Below, in pieces: positions 31,222-44,100 of a DNA stretch of 64,000 nt. Location: NCBI GenBank assembly GCA_033977485.1, contig CM066989.1, forward strand, positions 33,705,095-33,769,094. The letters are read 5' to 3'. The notes under the pieces were generated by a model. That model saw only the letters and a list, made by a program, of their open reading frames with translations. It was not told the origin of the DNA and did not search any database. The stretch is from Hydrangea macrophylla. Its lineage: Eukaryota; Streptophyta; Magnoliopsida; Cornales; Hydrangeaceae. The translations under genes were made by a program, and so were the position numbers. The stretch's first letter is position 1, and each line of letters opens with the position of its first letter.

Positions 31222-34200
31222 TGTGGACACGCGGAATTCCACCTCTTGTTTGTTTTTGTTTTGAAATTGATTTGAAAAAGAGAGAAAAGGTCTGTTGAAA
31301 ACAGATACAGAGTCGCCACTTGGTCTTTAAGGAACCAAGAAACCTAATTTTGACTCACCCAAACGGATAAAGGGCACCGGCTCTTCATAACCAAAGAACT
31401 TGGCTCGGGGTTTTGGTACAAGAGAGGAAGGAGCCTTTGTCGCGACTAAAACACCCTCAACTCGCTTCATCTTTCGACAGGCCTCAATTAGCATCCAAAT
31501 AATCATCTTATACTATGTATGGTTCGACAATTAATACTATGATAGTATATTACATCACATAAGAAAATTTGAAATGTAAGATCTAAAGATAAGATATCAT
31601 TCATAAGATCTAAGCCAAGTATCACACAATGCAAAGTGAAAGATCACACAAATAAACCTAGGAAAAATTATCTAATCACATATCAAGTAGTAAGGTTTTC
31701 CTAATCTAAGGGGATATGAATTGTTCTTGAAACAAATAAATCAAAGAAAATAAAATATGCTTAGCAAGCTAGTATGATGCATGTTAATCTTTGAGAAAAG
31801 AAGACCTCTCAATCCCCAGGACGGATGAGAAAGGAAGATTAGATCGATGGGGAAGCATGAACGTGTGATCAAATTCATTCCTTATAATGTTCTTAGATTA
31901 GGAGTTACAAAACCTCCAAATCTTGCATGAATGCAATGTATGTATCTAGAATGTGCCAAGGTTGTAGTGTGTTTTGTGTTCATGGATTCCTAGAATGACT
32001 TAGAAGTCTAGGATTTGTATGAATGAATGAATGAAATCATCATGGGATATGTACATATGTAGTATGAATTACTTCCTAAGACATGAGCTATTTTGGAGTG
32101 CATATAAGCATCAAATCAAAGTATGGAAGTAAAAGTATGCTTGTTGTGAATAGTGGACAGAATAGTAACATGATCTTGTGAAAATGGAAAAGAGGGGTTA
32201 GGAATGTTTTCAATGCATGATTTTTTATGGGGATCTTCTTTATTGTGTCTAGAACACAGCCCAAAAAGCCAATCTTTAATAACTATTACATATTGATAGA
32301 AATCATATAAACAATGGAGGTTACCCAGAAACAGAGTTCGTATTGTCAACTGAAATGTTGAAAATCCTTAGAAAATTAAAACAAATGATCTAGAGGCCCA
32401 TTTTATACAGAATGTTTCTTGAGACACTGAAGTTCAAAGGAAAAATAAGTTAGGACCACCCCTTTTGAAACAGTTTTCTGTAAAAACAAGTTGAAAGTAG
32501 CTATGATAGCAAAAACATAATATCTGGAGAGAATGTTTGGGTCCAAATGGACCATTTTCAAGTATTTCCAAGTCAAACCAAAAATCATGGGTGTTCTCTA
32601 ATGAGTTAGGAAGATTTTCCAAGTGGTCTTGCATCCATACATTGAGTATTGAGTTCTAGAGAAATCTTTGAACTCAGATCATTCACTGTTTTGACTCACT
32701 GTTTTGAAGATTTTAGGAAAAACTTGAGTTTTCTTTCTTGAAATCAAAATGAGAGGGATTGAGAGGGGTTTTAAAATCGAGGTTTTGAAAGTATATTTTC
32801 AACATCAAATAGAGATTATAACCTCTTGGAAAATCTACATCAAGCTCATCATCAAGAACGCCCAATATTATTGGAGAGATTCATTTTTATTTTGAACATA
32901 ACTTCAAGGATACTTTGGAGGTATTGAAGTTATAATCATAATCTATCAAACATGTTTTTGAGGTCAAGGGATACTATCCATAAGGATTCACTCACCTCAA
33001 ACTTATGTCATCATTTAGAGGATGATGAACTAGTAAGTAAATAAAAATGTCAAAAAAAGAAATGAGGTTAGGAAGAGATGAACAAAATATGAACAAGCAA
33101 ATAAATAACAATCAATAGATGATAATTAATGTGATATTGGACTTGTAGCTTGGTGTTTCACTCATAGATGTTGACATTTGGACATGGAAGTAGCTTTCTA
33201 ACTCAAAAATGCTTAGAGAAATGGTGGTTGGGTGTATTGATGATGAAATATATAGAAGAATGGTGGAGGAAAACCAGATTGAAACTCACTTTCTATAGAA
33301 AAATAGAAGGAGGAAGCTCCTTTCTCATTTCTAAATCTATCTCTATCTCTCTTTCTCTCTACAATTTTATCAAGCTTTTCCCTTGGCCCCCCCAAAATGA
33401 AGAGCAATGGGGGGTTTATATAGGCTAATTTCGGTTGATTTTGGGATTTAGAAAGGTCTCCCATTGGTCCCAAACATCTGTGAACATCAAACTACATCGT
33501 TTTGGTTTTTAATTAATCAAATTGGACCCCCAATCAAAATTACAAAAATGGACTGTTCTGGGGGAGAGTGCCGCGGCGGCACTGCTCCTCCTTCGTCTAG
33601 ATATTGTTGTGTAGGCCCCAGAGGTTCCGGTATTCGCGAAAAGGCCCTATTTCGTCCGAAATTCACAGAAAATGCATACAAACTCCAAATTGAGGTTGTG
33701 ATATACCGTTGGAAAGGTAATGGAATCTATTTTACATAAAAAATAGTTCAGAGATAGTTCACTTTGAAAAGTTTTGCGGTATTTGCGATGAAAGCCGATT
33801 TGATCGCCTTTTTCGCCTTCGGAAATTCACAATAAACTCGTTTTAAATCCAAAAATTATGTGCAAACTCCAAATTGAGGTTGTGATATACCGTTGGAAAG
33901 GTAATGGAATCTATTTTACATAAAAAATAGTTCAGAGATAGTTCACTTTGAAAAGTTTTGCGGTATTTGCGATGAAAGCCGATTTGATCGCCTTTTTCGC
34001 CTTCGGAAATTCACAATAAACTCGTTTTAAATCCAAAAATTATGTGCGACATACAGTTGGAAAGCTATTGACCTCTAGTATCCATGAAAAATGCTTGAAA
34101 ATTGTTATGGTGCTCTGATTCCAAAGTCAATTTTTGGTCAAACCTTGGATTCCCAGGAAGTTCTGGAAACCTCTGGGAGCTCCCAAGAGCTGACGTTTTC

Positions 34201-34602
34201 GTGCGATCTTCGTTTAAAACTTACTTCAATACTTTCCACATGATCTAGAATGATTCCGGTGAATTTGGACAATTTCGATCAAACTTGGTCAAACCTTTGT
34301 CAAACCGGTCAACGGGGACTTTCTGGAAACTTCCGGGACTTCCGGGGGTCTCTGGGAGCTGACGATTTCATCTGACTTTACTTAAAAACTTATTTTCTTA
34401 CTTTTCTTATGACATTGCATGTTTCCAAAACTTTTGGTCCAAATCTGGGAGTTTTCGGGCTTTCAGGGGCATTTTGGTCATTCTGAGCATTTTGAGAAAT
34501 AGAACTAACTTCCAGGAGTCCTTTTGAGTCTTTTTCGATCATTGTGAATCACCAAGCTATGGGTCTCCTAAATCTGATAGCCGACAAAATGGGGTGTCTA
34601 CA
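31222..34602 (-). repeat. TR-GAG-like element 3' LTR (3381 bp)
   Basis: It has an internal 184-bp tandem duplication (units from 33680 and 33864) that is single in the other LTR. It lacks about 44 bp present in the other between two GCCGCGGCGGCACTG copies. The termini TGTGGACAC and GTGTCTACA (plus strand) are an imperfect 9-bp inverted repeat. Confidence 0.93.
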
Positions 34603-34616
34603 GTTTGCCCCTCTTT
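34603..34616 (-). other. Polypurine tract of TR-GAG-like element
   Basis: On the minus strand AAAGAGGGGCAAAC abuts the LTR start TGTAGACACC. Similar AGGGGCAAACT strings recur at about 37396, 37438 and 37498. Confidence 0.8.
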
Positions 34617-35319
34617 GGCATGAACTTGCGAGGCAACGCATGTCGCAAGCGAGTGCCAAAGCTTTGAAGAGACGGGTCTTTTGGAGGCTATAGATTTAGG
34701 ATAAAAAGTGTTGCAAAAGATGCAATGATGAAAAAAAAATGATGTCGAGGTCAGTGCTGGTCGCACTCTGCGTGAGCTGCCTGCGTATCCCAAGGGGAAT
34801 CAGACCAGGACGTAGTTCGGGGCATAAAGGAACAAATCACACATGCACAACAAGACATGCGGATGCTATGCTATGAGGATGATATTCAATGCATTGATGT
34901 GATATGAATTGTGTCATGAGTCCTATCATGTCCAGTGTTATGATCCTAGTATGAGCAGGTGCTATGGGGTGTGCCACCCCGAGTGGGCTGGTGTTGTGCT
35001 AGTGTATGCGACTGTGATGTGGTGGATGACTCGGATAAGGACATTAGGGTTTAGAAGACCCTGGGTTTAGGGGCAAACTTCTGGAATTTGGGAAGTGTGC
35101 TTTGCAAGCGAATGTAGTCAGATGTGGGGTCCCTGAGGACGTTAAAGATGAAGTTTGACAGATAACCGATGGACATGAAAATCTTGGACACAGAAACCCT
35201 AAGAATTCAAGTGATGAAAACAGAGATGTCAAGCGACGGACATGGAAGCACCATAATTGGACATGGAAGCCCAAGATTTTGAATGAGAACAATGGACACA
35301 ACATACTAACGATGCACGA
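34617..35319 (-). other. Non-coding internal region of TR-GAG-like element
   Basis: It lies between the PPT and the first tandem array. It is moderately GC-balanced, with no domain or repeat recognised. Pol is absent. Confidence 0.6.
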
Positions 35320-35910
35320 ATCGAGATGACGAGTAGTCAGTGAACTATGTGACTGTCATGGGTTGGACCAACGGTTGGACTAACCGTGATCAGAAGAACT
35401 GACCATGCACTAATTAAGGTTACGAGTCAACAGTGAACTACTATGACTGTCATGGATTGGTCTGATGATGACGAGTCGTCAGTGAACTACTGTGACTGTC
35501 ATGGATTGTACTGATGATATACAAATCGAGACGACGAGTCGACAGTGAACTACTGTGACTGTCAGGATTGAACTGAAGATGTACGAATCGAGATGACGAG
35601 TCGACAGTGAACTACTGTGACTGTCAGGATTGAACTGTCGATGTACGAATCGAGATGACGAGTCGACAGTGAACTACTGTGACTGTCAGGATTGAACTGT
35701 CGATGTACGAATTGAGACGATGAGTCGACAGTGAACTACTGTAATTGTCATGGATTGAACTGACGATATACAAATCGAGATGACGAGTCGATAGTGAACT
35801 ACTGTGATTGTCAGGATTGAACTGCCGATGTACGAATTGAGATGACGAATCGATAGTGAACTACTGTTACTGTCAGGATTGAACCAACGGTTGGACTAAC
35901 TGTGATCAAA
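35320..35910. repeat. Tandem array, 62-bp period, hairpin-forming
   Basis: About nine units. GACAGTGAACTACTGT starts at 35541, 35603 and 35665, which gives the 62-bp period. Each unit carries ACAGT GAACT ACTGT, a 5-bp stem hairpin. The end units are diverged. It lies inside the TR-GAG-like element, where Tat/Ogre elements typically carry tandem repeats. Confidence 0.9.
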
Positions 35911-36099
35911 AGAACTGACGAAATGATATGCCTGCCGGGGATGAAACCTTGTCAATATTGACTGAAATGGGCCACTGGAATGGATAATGCACTCTGCTAG
36001 GAAGAAGGAAATACACCCATTAAATGGGAGTCAAGGTATCATTCTATTTGTGATGAGGGATACAGAGATGGTCTGTGGTAGTTAAGGTTTTGATATTGA

Positions 36100-36840
36100 A
36101 AGAGGAGGGTGATCAACAATCACTCATGGACTTATGTTGCTTTAGGATGAAAAAAGGTCATCAACGGCCACTCATGGACTTATGTTGCATGAAAAAAGAT
36201 GAAAGATCAACAGCCACTCATGGACTTATGTTGCTAGGATGAAAGAAGATCATCAACAGCCACTCATGGACTTATGTTGCATAAAGAAAGACGAAAGATC
36301 AACAGCCATTCATGGACTTATGTTTCTAGGAGAAAGGAAGATCATCAACAGCTACTCATGGACTTATATTGCATGAAGAAAGATGAAAGATCAAAAGCCA
36401 CTCATGGACTTATGTTGTTAGGAGAAAGGAAGATCATCAACAGCCACTCATGGACTTATGTTGCTAGGAGAAAGGAAGATCATCAACACCCACTCATGGA
36501 CTTATGTTGCATGAAGAAAGATGAAAGATCAACAGCCACTCATGGACTTATGTTGCTAGGAGAAAGGAAGATCATCAACAGCCACTCATGGACTTATGTT
36601 GCATGAAAAAAGATGAAAGATCAATAGCCACTCATGGACTTATATTGCTAGGAGAAAGGAAGATCATCAACAGCCACTCATGGATTTATGTTACATGAAG
36701 AAAGATGAAAGATCAACGGCCACTCATGGACTTATGTTGCTAGGAGAAAGGAAGATCATCAACAGCCACTCATGGACTTATGTTGCATGAAGAAAGATGA
36801 AAGATCAACAGCCACTCATGGACTTATGTTGCATAAAGAT
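36100..36840. repeat. Tandem array, 46-bp period with alternating variants
   Basis: About sixteen units of GATCATCAACAGCCACTCATGGACTTATGTTGC type, with CACTCATGG at 36121, 36169, 36215 and 36261. Two variants (linker CTAGGAGAAAGGAA versus ATGAAGAAAGATGA) alternate, so the array behaves as a ~92-bp higher-order dimer. The open frame at 36274-36606 is only repeat read-through. Confidence 0.93.
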
Positions 36841-38375
36841 GATGGTTAACTTTTGGCGGTTTGGAAAGGGATAAAATTTGTATTTGCCCTAAGTTTGGAC
36901 ACTTGTCATGCTGACGCCTTGTCTGGTGCAGTAATGATGTTTGGTACTTCTGCTTGTATTGTCATTGGAATGCTCTTTATAACTTGATTTGAAAGATTCA
37001 TTATTAGTCACTGTTGACTTACACATTGGAGACTACGACAGACTCTTTTTCTGAAAAAGACTATGATAGACTCAAAAACTGACAAACACCGACACGCGAG
37101 GGCGACACATTTGACACCAAAATGAAACAAGCTCGACTTGCTAAAACTTGATGTGCTTTCATCATAAATGATGTACCATTTCTCTTATGAGTTCACTCCG
37201 CATAATTTTGATGATAAATCTCATTTTGAAAGTTCTTCCCTATTGATCTAATCGATTCTTTGCTTCTCCCAAAATGTGCTTTGGATTAGTGCCTTAGCTT
37301 TTAGAATAAAAGATGCTCTATTTCAAAATTTTCAAAACAACTTGGTGACTTGAAAACTCACCCTTTGGTATGAAGGGATCGTGTTAGGCAAACGGAGTTT
37401 GCCCCTAGTTCATAGGAAAACGAGGTAGGTGACCGAAATTTGCCCCTAGTTTGGAAGATGCTTGTTTGAAGGTTTTGGACAAACGAGGTAGGTGACCGAA
37501 GTTTGCCCCTTGTATGAAGGGTAGATAGTAAAATTCAGATCTAGGCGCGTTCTAATGACGTACCTTGAAGCATACAATTTTCTCATTTGTTTCATCAAAA
37601 TTTTCTTCAACCTTTTGACTGGCTAAGGTCAGATTTTGAAAATCAACACCTTTTTAGCTCTCACTTTTGCCAAGGTGCCTTTTTCGGGTTTTCAACCTAG
37701 CGAGCTTTTCGTTTTTCTTTTTTTTTAAGGGGGAAGAAACTCATTGAAATGTTTGGCTACCAACAATAACTAAGTCTGCATTGGACAGGTTTGTATGGCT
37801 CTTGATTGGACTGGGCTCAAGGCTTTAAAATGGTGGAAAAGGGTGTTGGGCAAGCCCCAAATCAGTTCCAAGTATATCTTTTTGAGATTTGAGCAAAAGT
37901 ATCTTTGAATTCTTAAAGTAAGACTATTCAATTCTCGGCTCCTCTTCAGGGTCAGTGTGAAATCGACTTTGACCTTTTCAGGATTCCTCTTTTTTTTTTT
38001 TTTGTTTGATGCAAAAATTTATTATCTGTGATAGTTTGAAAAGTGACCTTACAGTTCAGTGATTCTTGCACTTACGACCATACGCATCGGGTTAAGCAAA
38101 ATGAGATTTTATTCCATCCAAAGAGAAAGATTACAGACTCATAACAACTTGATGACAAACAAACTCGATCACAAGACTAAACTTGAAATAGACTCCAAAC
38201 ATAGAACAGACATGACTAGACTTGACCTGGTCTCAAATGGAATGTCACAGTGACTCGCTTATTCTTTTTATTTCTTTTTTCTAAAGAGCATCTTCATTTG
38301 GTTTTCTAGCAAGAGTCCCAATCACCATCACTTCACTTGCACATGTTCAACATTCATGGTCCTCAGCGAAGGGGA
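36841..38375 (-). other. Non-coding region downstream of gag, pol missing
   Basis: AT-rich with no RT, RNase H, protease or integrase motif on either strand. Three TTTGCCCCT(A/T)GT blocks lie at about 37396-37510, within repeated AAACGAGGTAGGTGACCGAA text. Confidence 0.7.
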
Positions 38376-39740
38376 TCATTTAAACGGATAGGTCAAGGGT
38401 TGGTCCTGACCGAGGTAGTGGACTGGATTGGGGTGCGGCGCATCATCTAAGAGATCCTGAATTGAGTGACGGAGCCTCTTACAGTTGTCGGTCTCAAGGT
38501 GGTAATCACAATACTTGGATTCATTGTACCCATGAGGTGGGTGATTAGGAGGCTTACTGGGCTCCAAAGGTACAAGCTGGCCCTTTTGGACAAGGTGATT
38601 GAGAGCGGATGATAAGCTCATGTCAAGTGGTGTGAAGACTCTTTGGTTTCCTTTCTTGTGCCTCTTACTTCAGTTATTTTGGCTTGATGATGCGCTTAAG
38701 GCATTGACATCTAGGCTCTCTTGATCTTCACCAAAGGTATGGGGTCTCTTCTCCTTTTTCAGTGACCCAGCTCCATTGATCTTGCCTTCACAGATAGCAT
38801 CCTCGATTCTAGTCCCAACCTCAAACAACTCTTCAAATGTTGAGATGGACTGGTAGATTAATTTTTCATGGTATACTGGTTGTAGGTTCTTGATCAGCAT
38901 ACGTACTTGCTCTTTCTCAATAGGCCTGTGGATCATTTGGGCTACTTTATTCCTCCATCTTCTCAAGAATGCAGCGAAGGACTCATTGAAATTTTTCCTG
39001 GTAGTTTCCAGATCTCGAATGGTGACATCAAGCTCTTGGTTGTAGGAGTAGTGATCAATGAAAGTTCTAGCAACATCTTCCCAAACTCGGGTCTTAGAAG
39101 TTTCAAGGGTTAGAAACCAGGATAGTGCGGCTTTTTGAAGGGTTTGAGGGAATAACATAGCTATGTGCTCATGGGTGCAGCCCCTTGACTGGAAAAATGC
39201 TCATACAAAACTTCACGTGGCTCTTCGGATTTCCAGTTTCGTCAAAACGGTCGATTTCAGGCATCTTAAAGTTCTCGGGTAGCCTCACCTTGTTGGGCTC
39301 AAACAATCCTTCCAGATCTAACATGTAATCGTCAACCCCTTACTCTTCCTTAGTATGTTCTCAAGCTTGTCGACCTTGTCCATTTTCTCTTGGAGCTTTT
39401 TCTCATATACAGGCGGCGGGACCCCTTGAAACCATTCTTCTTCTCTATTGTTTTCAGGAGGCTGTCTAAATCTAGGCAGTGGTGGTGGTGGCATGAACCC
39501 TGGTAGTGGTGGGAACCCAGGTGGGTACTATGGCTGCTATTGTCAGAACTCTTCCATAAATTTCAGAACTTGAGTCAGCCGATCTGACTGTTGATTGATT
39601 AATTCAGTGACCTTGGCTTCCAAGGTTTCCTGATTTATGTTAAATTTTCTCGGCGGACTGATTCTAACCAAATAACTGTTCGAACTTCTGACCAAAGATG
39701 GGGATCTCAGTGGCTGACTTTGGGAATCTATAATGACCTA
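38376..39740 (-). pseudogene. gag: Tat/Ogre-type gag, decayed
   Basis: The N-terminal region, about 39740-39370, is Pro-rich with a coiled stretch (VTELINQQSDRLTQVLKF). The capsid starts near 39320 (LEGLFEPNKVRLPENFKMPE) and is frameshifted near 39195. The long open block 39158-38670 shows the Retrotrans_gag pattern ALSWFLTLETSKTRVWED, DHYSYNQELDVTIRDLE and ESFAAFLRRWRNKVAQM. A stop at 38670 precedes the C-terminal CDYHLETDNCKRLRHSIQDL, typical of the end of Tat/Ogre gag. It would build the particle. Stops and at least one frameshift make it non-functional now. Confidence 0.85.
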
Positions 39741-39989
39741 TAGATTCGAGAGGAGTGTATCAGATTCTGATAGTGATGACTGGAGAGACAATGACAGTGA
39801 TGTTAACAAACGTGGACTGACTTGTGTACAGACCGACTAGGATAGTGCGTGCAGCCTGATGAGAATGGTGCATGCACATGAGACAAGTATGCGGATACAA
39901 GCCCTAATCTATATGATGCTCCTATTTACAACAGATAGCAGTTAAACAAGTAAGGTCCTAGCCATATAGAGTGTGCTAACCTTACTTTC

Positions 39990-40570
39990 CAGTATGATCA
40001 CCAAGGGATAACAGGGATTTTTGGGATATTTCGGGAAGTTTGGACCAAGTTTTTGGGAAAAACAGGGATTTGGAAGATTCGAAGGAATTTCCAGAAGTTA
40101 TGGGAGTTTCTAGGAGAAATAGGGATTTCTGGTTGAATGGGTCTGAACCTCTGGGAGAAACTAGTATTTTGGGTATTTCTGAGAAATATGGATAGAGTTT
40201 CTAGGAGAAATAAGTATATCTGGGCATTTCTAGGTGATTTGGACAGAGATGCTGGGATTCTTGGAGAATCTGGGAGATTTAGGTAGAGCTTCTGGGAAAA
40301 CAGGCACTTACGGTATTTTTGGGAAAATTAGACAGAGTTTCTAAGCGAAACTGGTTGATACGGTTATATCTGGGATATCTGGGCAGAGTTTCTGGGAGAA
40401 ATGGTTGATATGTTTATATCTGGGATATTTGGGTAGAGTTTCCGGGAGAAACTGGTTAATATGGTTATATCTGGGACTTCTGGGCAGAGTTTCTAGGAGA
40501 AACTGGTTAATATGGTTATATCTGGGATATTTGGACAGAGTTTATGGGAGAAACTGGTTAATATGTGGTG
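39990..40570. repeat. Tandem array, ~51-bp period
   Basis: Units contain TTTCTGGGAGAAACTGGTTA and ATATGGTTATATCTGGGA. The last four (about 40396, 40446, 40497 and 40549) are regular at 51 bp and the earlier ones are degenerate. It lies in the 5' leader of the TR-GAG-like element, between PBS and gag. Confidence 0.85.
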
Positions 40571-41167
40571 ATAGTGATCATACTGTCTAGCAGGTTTTCA
40601 TACTCCTATGTCTTAGGACCGACAAACAAGGCTTGCGGTGTATATCTTTGTGAACATAGAGCAGACATCCTTATCATGGTGCCTAGGCAGGTCAACTCAA
40701 TGTAATCACATGTGCGTAGTTGCCTTGGGAATCATAAGAAAGAGGTTCTGTGCTATGCCACATAAGCGTCTACACCGCTCAGGTAATCCCATCAGGGCAT
40801 ACAGCAGTTCTATCACATTATCCTATCTGAAAAGATAAATCAACAGTCCTATGAAAGGTTCTACACGAATCTATATGTAAAGGGTGGGTTTAGTCAAAGA
40901 GGGTCCGTTGACGAGAGTTCCAATATACCGTTAGAGAGACAGTACGGAAGTGTTTACTCTTTTTGATATACCTTGGAAGGTATAGTATCAACTGTGACTT
41001 GTGCCCTAGAATAGCAAGACCTGAACAATGTCAGCACCGCGTTTCAGACACAGTCAGAGAGGGAAATACAGAAGTGTAATGCGGTGAACCAGACACAGTA
41101 AAAAGATGATTTTAAGGATGCTTCTTATGAGTCAAACCTCTGTATTACTTTGTTTTGAAAATAAACC
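40571..41167 (-). other. 5' leader of TR-GAG-like element
   Basis: Non-coding, between PBS and the 51-bp array. No feature beyond its position was recognised. Confidence 0.6.
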
Positions 41168-41185
41168 TCCCCAGTGGAGTTGCCA
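41168..41185 (-). other. Primer-binding site of TR-GAG-like element
   Basis: Minus strand TGGCAACTCCACTGGGGA lies 3 bases after the LTR end. The form TGGCRACTCNRCTGGGGA is, to my knowledge, that of Ogre/Tat elements. Confidence 0.75.
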
Positions 41186-41188
41186 GAT

Positions 41189-44100
41189 TATGGACACGCG
41201 GAATTCCACCTCTTATTTGTTTTTAATTTGAAATTGATTTGAAAAAGAGAGAAAAGGTCTGTTGAAAACAGATACAGAGTCGCCACTTAGTCTTTAAGGA
41301 ACCAAGAAACCTAATTTTGACTTACCCAAACGGATAAAGGACACCGGCCCATCATAACCAAAGAACTTGGCTCGGGGTTTTGGTACGAGAGAGGAAGGAG
41401 CCTTTGTCGCGACTAAAACACCCTCAACTCACCCCGTCTTTTGACAGGCCTCAATTAGCATCCAAATAATCATCTTATACTATGTATGATTTGACAATTA
41501 ATACTATGAAAGTATATTACATCACATAAGAAAATTTGAAATGTAAGATCTAAAGATAAGATATCATTCATAAGATCTAAGCCAAGTATCACACAATGCA
41601 AAGTGAAAGATCACACAAATAAACCTAGAAAAAATCGTCTGATAACATATCAAGTAATAAAGTTTTCCTAATCTGAGGGGATATAAATTGTTCTTGAAAC
41701 AAATAAATCAAAGAAAATAAAATATGCTTAGCAAGCTAGTATAATGCATGTTAATCTTTGAGAAAAGAAGACCTCTCAATCCCCGGGACAGATGAGAAAG
41801 GAAGATTAGATCGAGGGGGAAGCAAGAACGTGTGATCAAATTCATTCCTTATAATCTTCTTAGATTAGGAGTTACAAAAACTCCAAATCTTGCATGAATA
41901 CAATATATGTATCTAGAATGTGCCAAGGTTGTAGTGTGTTTTGTGTTCATGGATTCCTAGAATGACTTAGAAGTCTAGGATTTATATGAATGAATGAATG
42001 AAATCATCATGGGATATGTACATATGTAGTATGAATTACTTCCTAAGACATGAGCTATTTTGGAGTGCATATAAGCATCAAATCAAAGTATGGAAGTAAA
42101 AGTATGCTTGTTGTGAATAGTGGACAGAATAGTAACATGATCTTGTGAAAATGGAAAAGAGGGGTTAGGAATGTTTTCAATGCATGATTTTTTATGGGGA
42201 TCTTCTTTATTGTGTCTAGAACACATCCCAATAAGAAAATCTTTACTAACTATTACATATTGATAGAAATCATATGAACAATGGAGGTTACCCAGAAACA
42301 GAGTTCGTATTGTCAACTGAAATGTTGAAAATCCTTAGAAAATTAAAACAAATGAACTAGAGGCCCATTTTATACAGAACGTTTCCTAAGACACTGAAGT
42401 TCAAAGTAAAAATAAGTTAGGACCACCCCTTTTGGAAACGTTTTCTGTAAAATAAGTTGAAAGTAGACCAAGCTGCTGTGACAGCAAAAATAGAATATCT
42501 GGAGAGAATGTTTGGGTCCAAATGGACCATTTTCAAGTATTTCCAAGTCAAACCAAAAATCCTGGGTGTTCTCTAATGCGTTAGGAAGATTTTCCAAGTG
42601 GTCTTGCATCCATACATTGAGTATTGAGTTCTAGAGAAATCTTTGAACTCAGAACACTCACTGTTTTGACTCACTGTTTTGAAGACTTTGGGAAAAACTT
42701 GAGTTTTCTTTCTTGAAATCAAAATGAGAGGTTTTGAGAGGGGTTTTAAAATAGAGGTTTTGAAAGTATATTTTCAACATCAAATAGAGATTATAACCAC
42801 TTAGAATATCAACATCAAACTCATCATCAAGAACCTCCAATATTATTGGAGAGATTCATTTTTATTTTGAACATAACTTCAAGGATACTTTGGAGGTATT
42901 GAAGTTACAATTATCATCTATCAAACATGTTTTTGAGGTCAAGAGCTACTATCCATAAGGATTCACTCACCTCAAACTTTATGTCATCATTTAGAGGATG
43001 ATGAACTAGTAAGTAAATAAAAATGTCAAAAAAAGAAATGAGGTTAGGAAGAGATGAACATAATATGAACAAGCAAGTAAATAACAATCAATAGATGATA
43101 ATCAATGTGATATTGGACTTGTAGCTTGGTGTTTCACTCATAGATGTTGACATTTGGACATGGAAGTAGCTTCCTAACTCAAAAATGCTTAGAGAAATGG
43201 TGGTTGGGTGTATTGATGATGAAATATATAGAAGAATGGTGGAGGAAAACAAGATTGAAACTCACTTTCTATAGAAAAATAGTAGGAGGAAGCTCCTTTC
43301 TCACTTCTAAATCTATCTCTATCTCTCTTTCTCTCTACAACTTTATCAAGCTTTTCCCTTGGCCCCCCCAAAATGAAGAGAAATGGGGAGTTTATATAGG
43401 CTAATTTGGGTGGTTTTGGGATTTAGAAAGGTCTCCCATTGGTCCCAGACATCTGTGAACATCAAACTACATCGTTTTGATTTTTAATTAATCAAATTGG
43501 ACCCCCAATCAAAATTACAAAAATGGACTGTTCTGGGAGAGAGTGCCGCGGCGGCACTGAGCCTATACCGCGGCGACAGTGGGCCAGCGCCGCGGCGGCA
43601 CTGCTCCTACTTCGTGCAGATATTGCTGTTTAGGCCCCCAGAGGTTCTGGTATTCTCGAAAAGGCCCTATTTCGTCCGAAATTCACAGAAAATGCATACG
43701 AACTCCAAATTGAGGTTGTGATATACCGTTGGAAAGGTAATGGAGTCTATTTTACATAAAAAAAAAACATAGTTCTGAGATAGGTCACTCTGAAAATTTT
43801 TGCGGTATTTGCGATGAAAGCCGATTTGATCGCCTTTTTCGCCTTCGGAAATTCACAATAAACTCGTTTTAAATCCAAAAATTATGTGCGATATACCGTT
43901 GGAAAGCTATTGACCTCTAGTATCCATGAAAATGCTTGAAAATTGTTACAGTGCTCCGGTTCCAAAGTCAAATTTTGGTCAAACTAGTTAAACTTTGGAT
44001 TCCCGGAAAGTTCTGGAAACCTCTAGGAGCTCCCAAGAGCTGACGTTTTCGTGCGATCTTCTTTTAAAACTTACTTCAATACTTTCCACATGATCTAGAA

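Noticed and set aside
31224..34602. Alternative TR-GAG element start at TGGACACGCGG (31224)
   Set aside because: Starting there gives no matching target duplication. Starting at 31222 gives exact ATACA on both sides.
36274..36606. 110-residue open frame with repeating HSWTYVARRKEDH text
   Set aside because: It is the translation of the 46-bp tandem array; another frame is equally repetitive and no start or context supports a gene.
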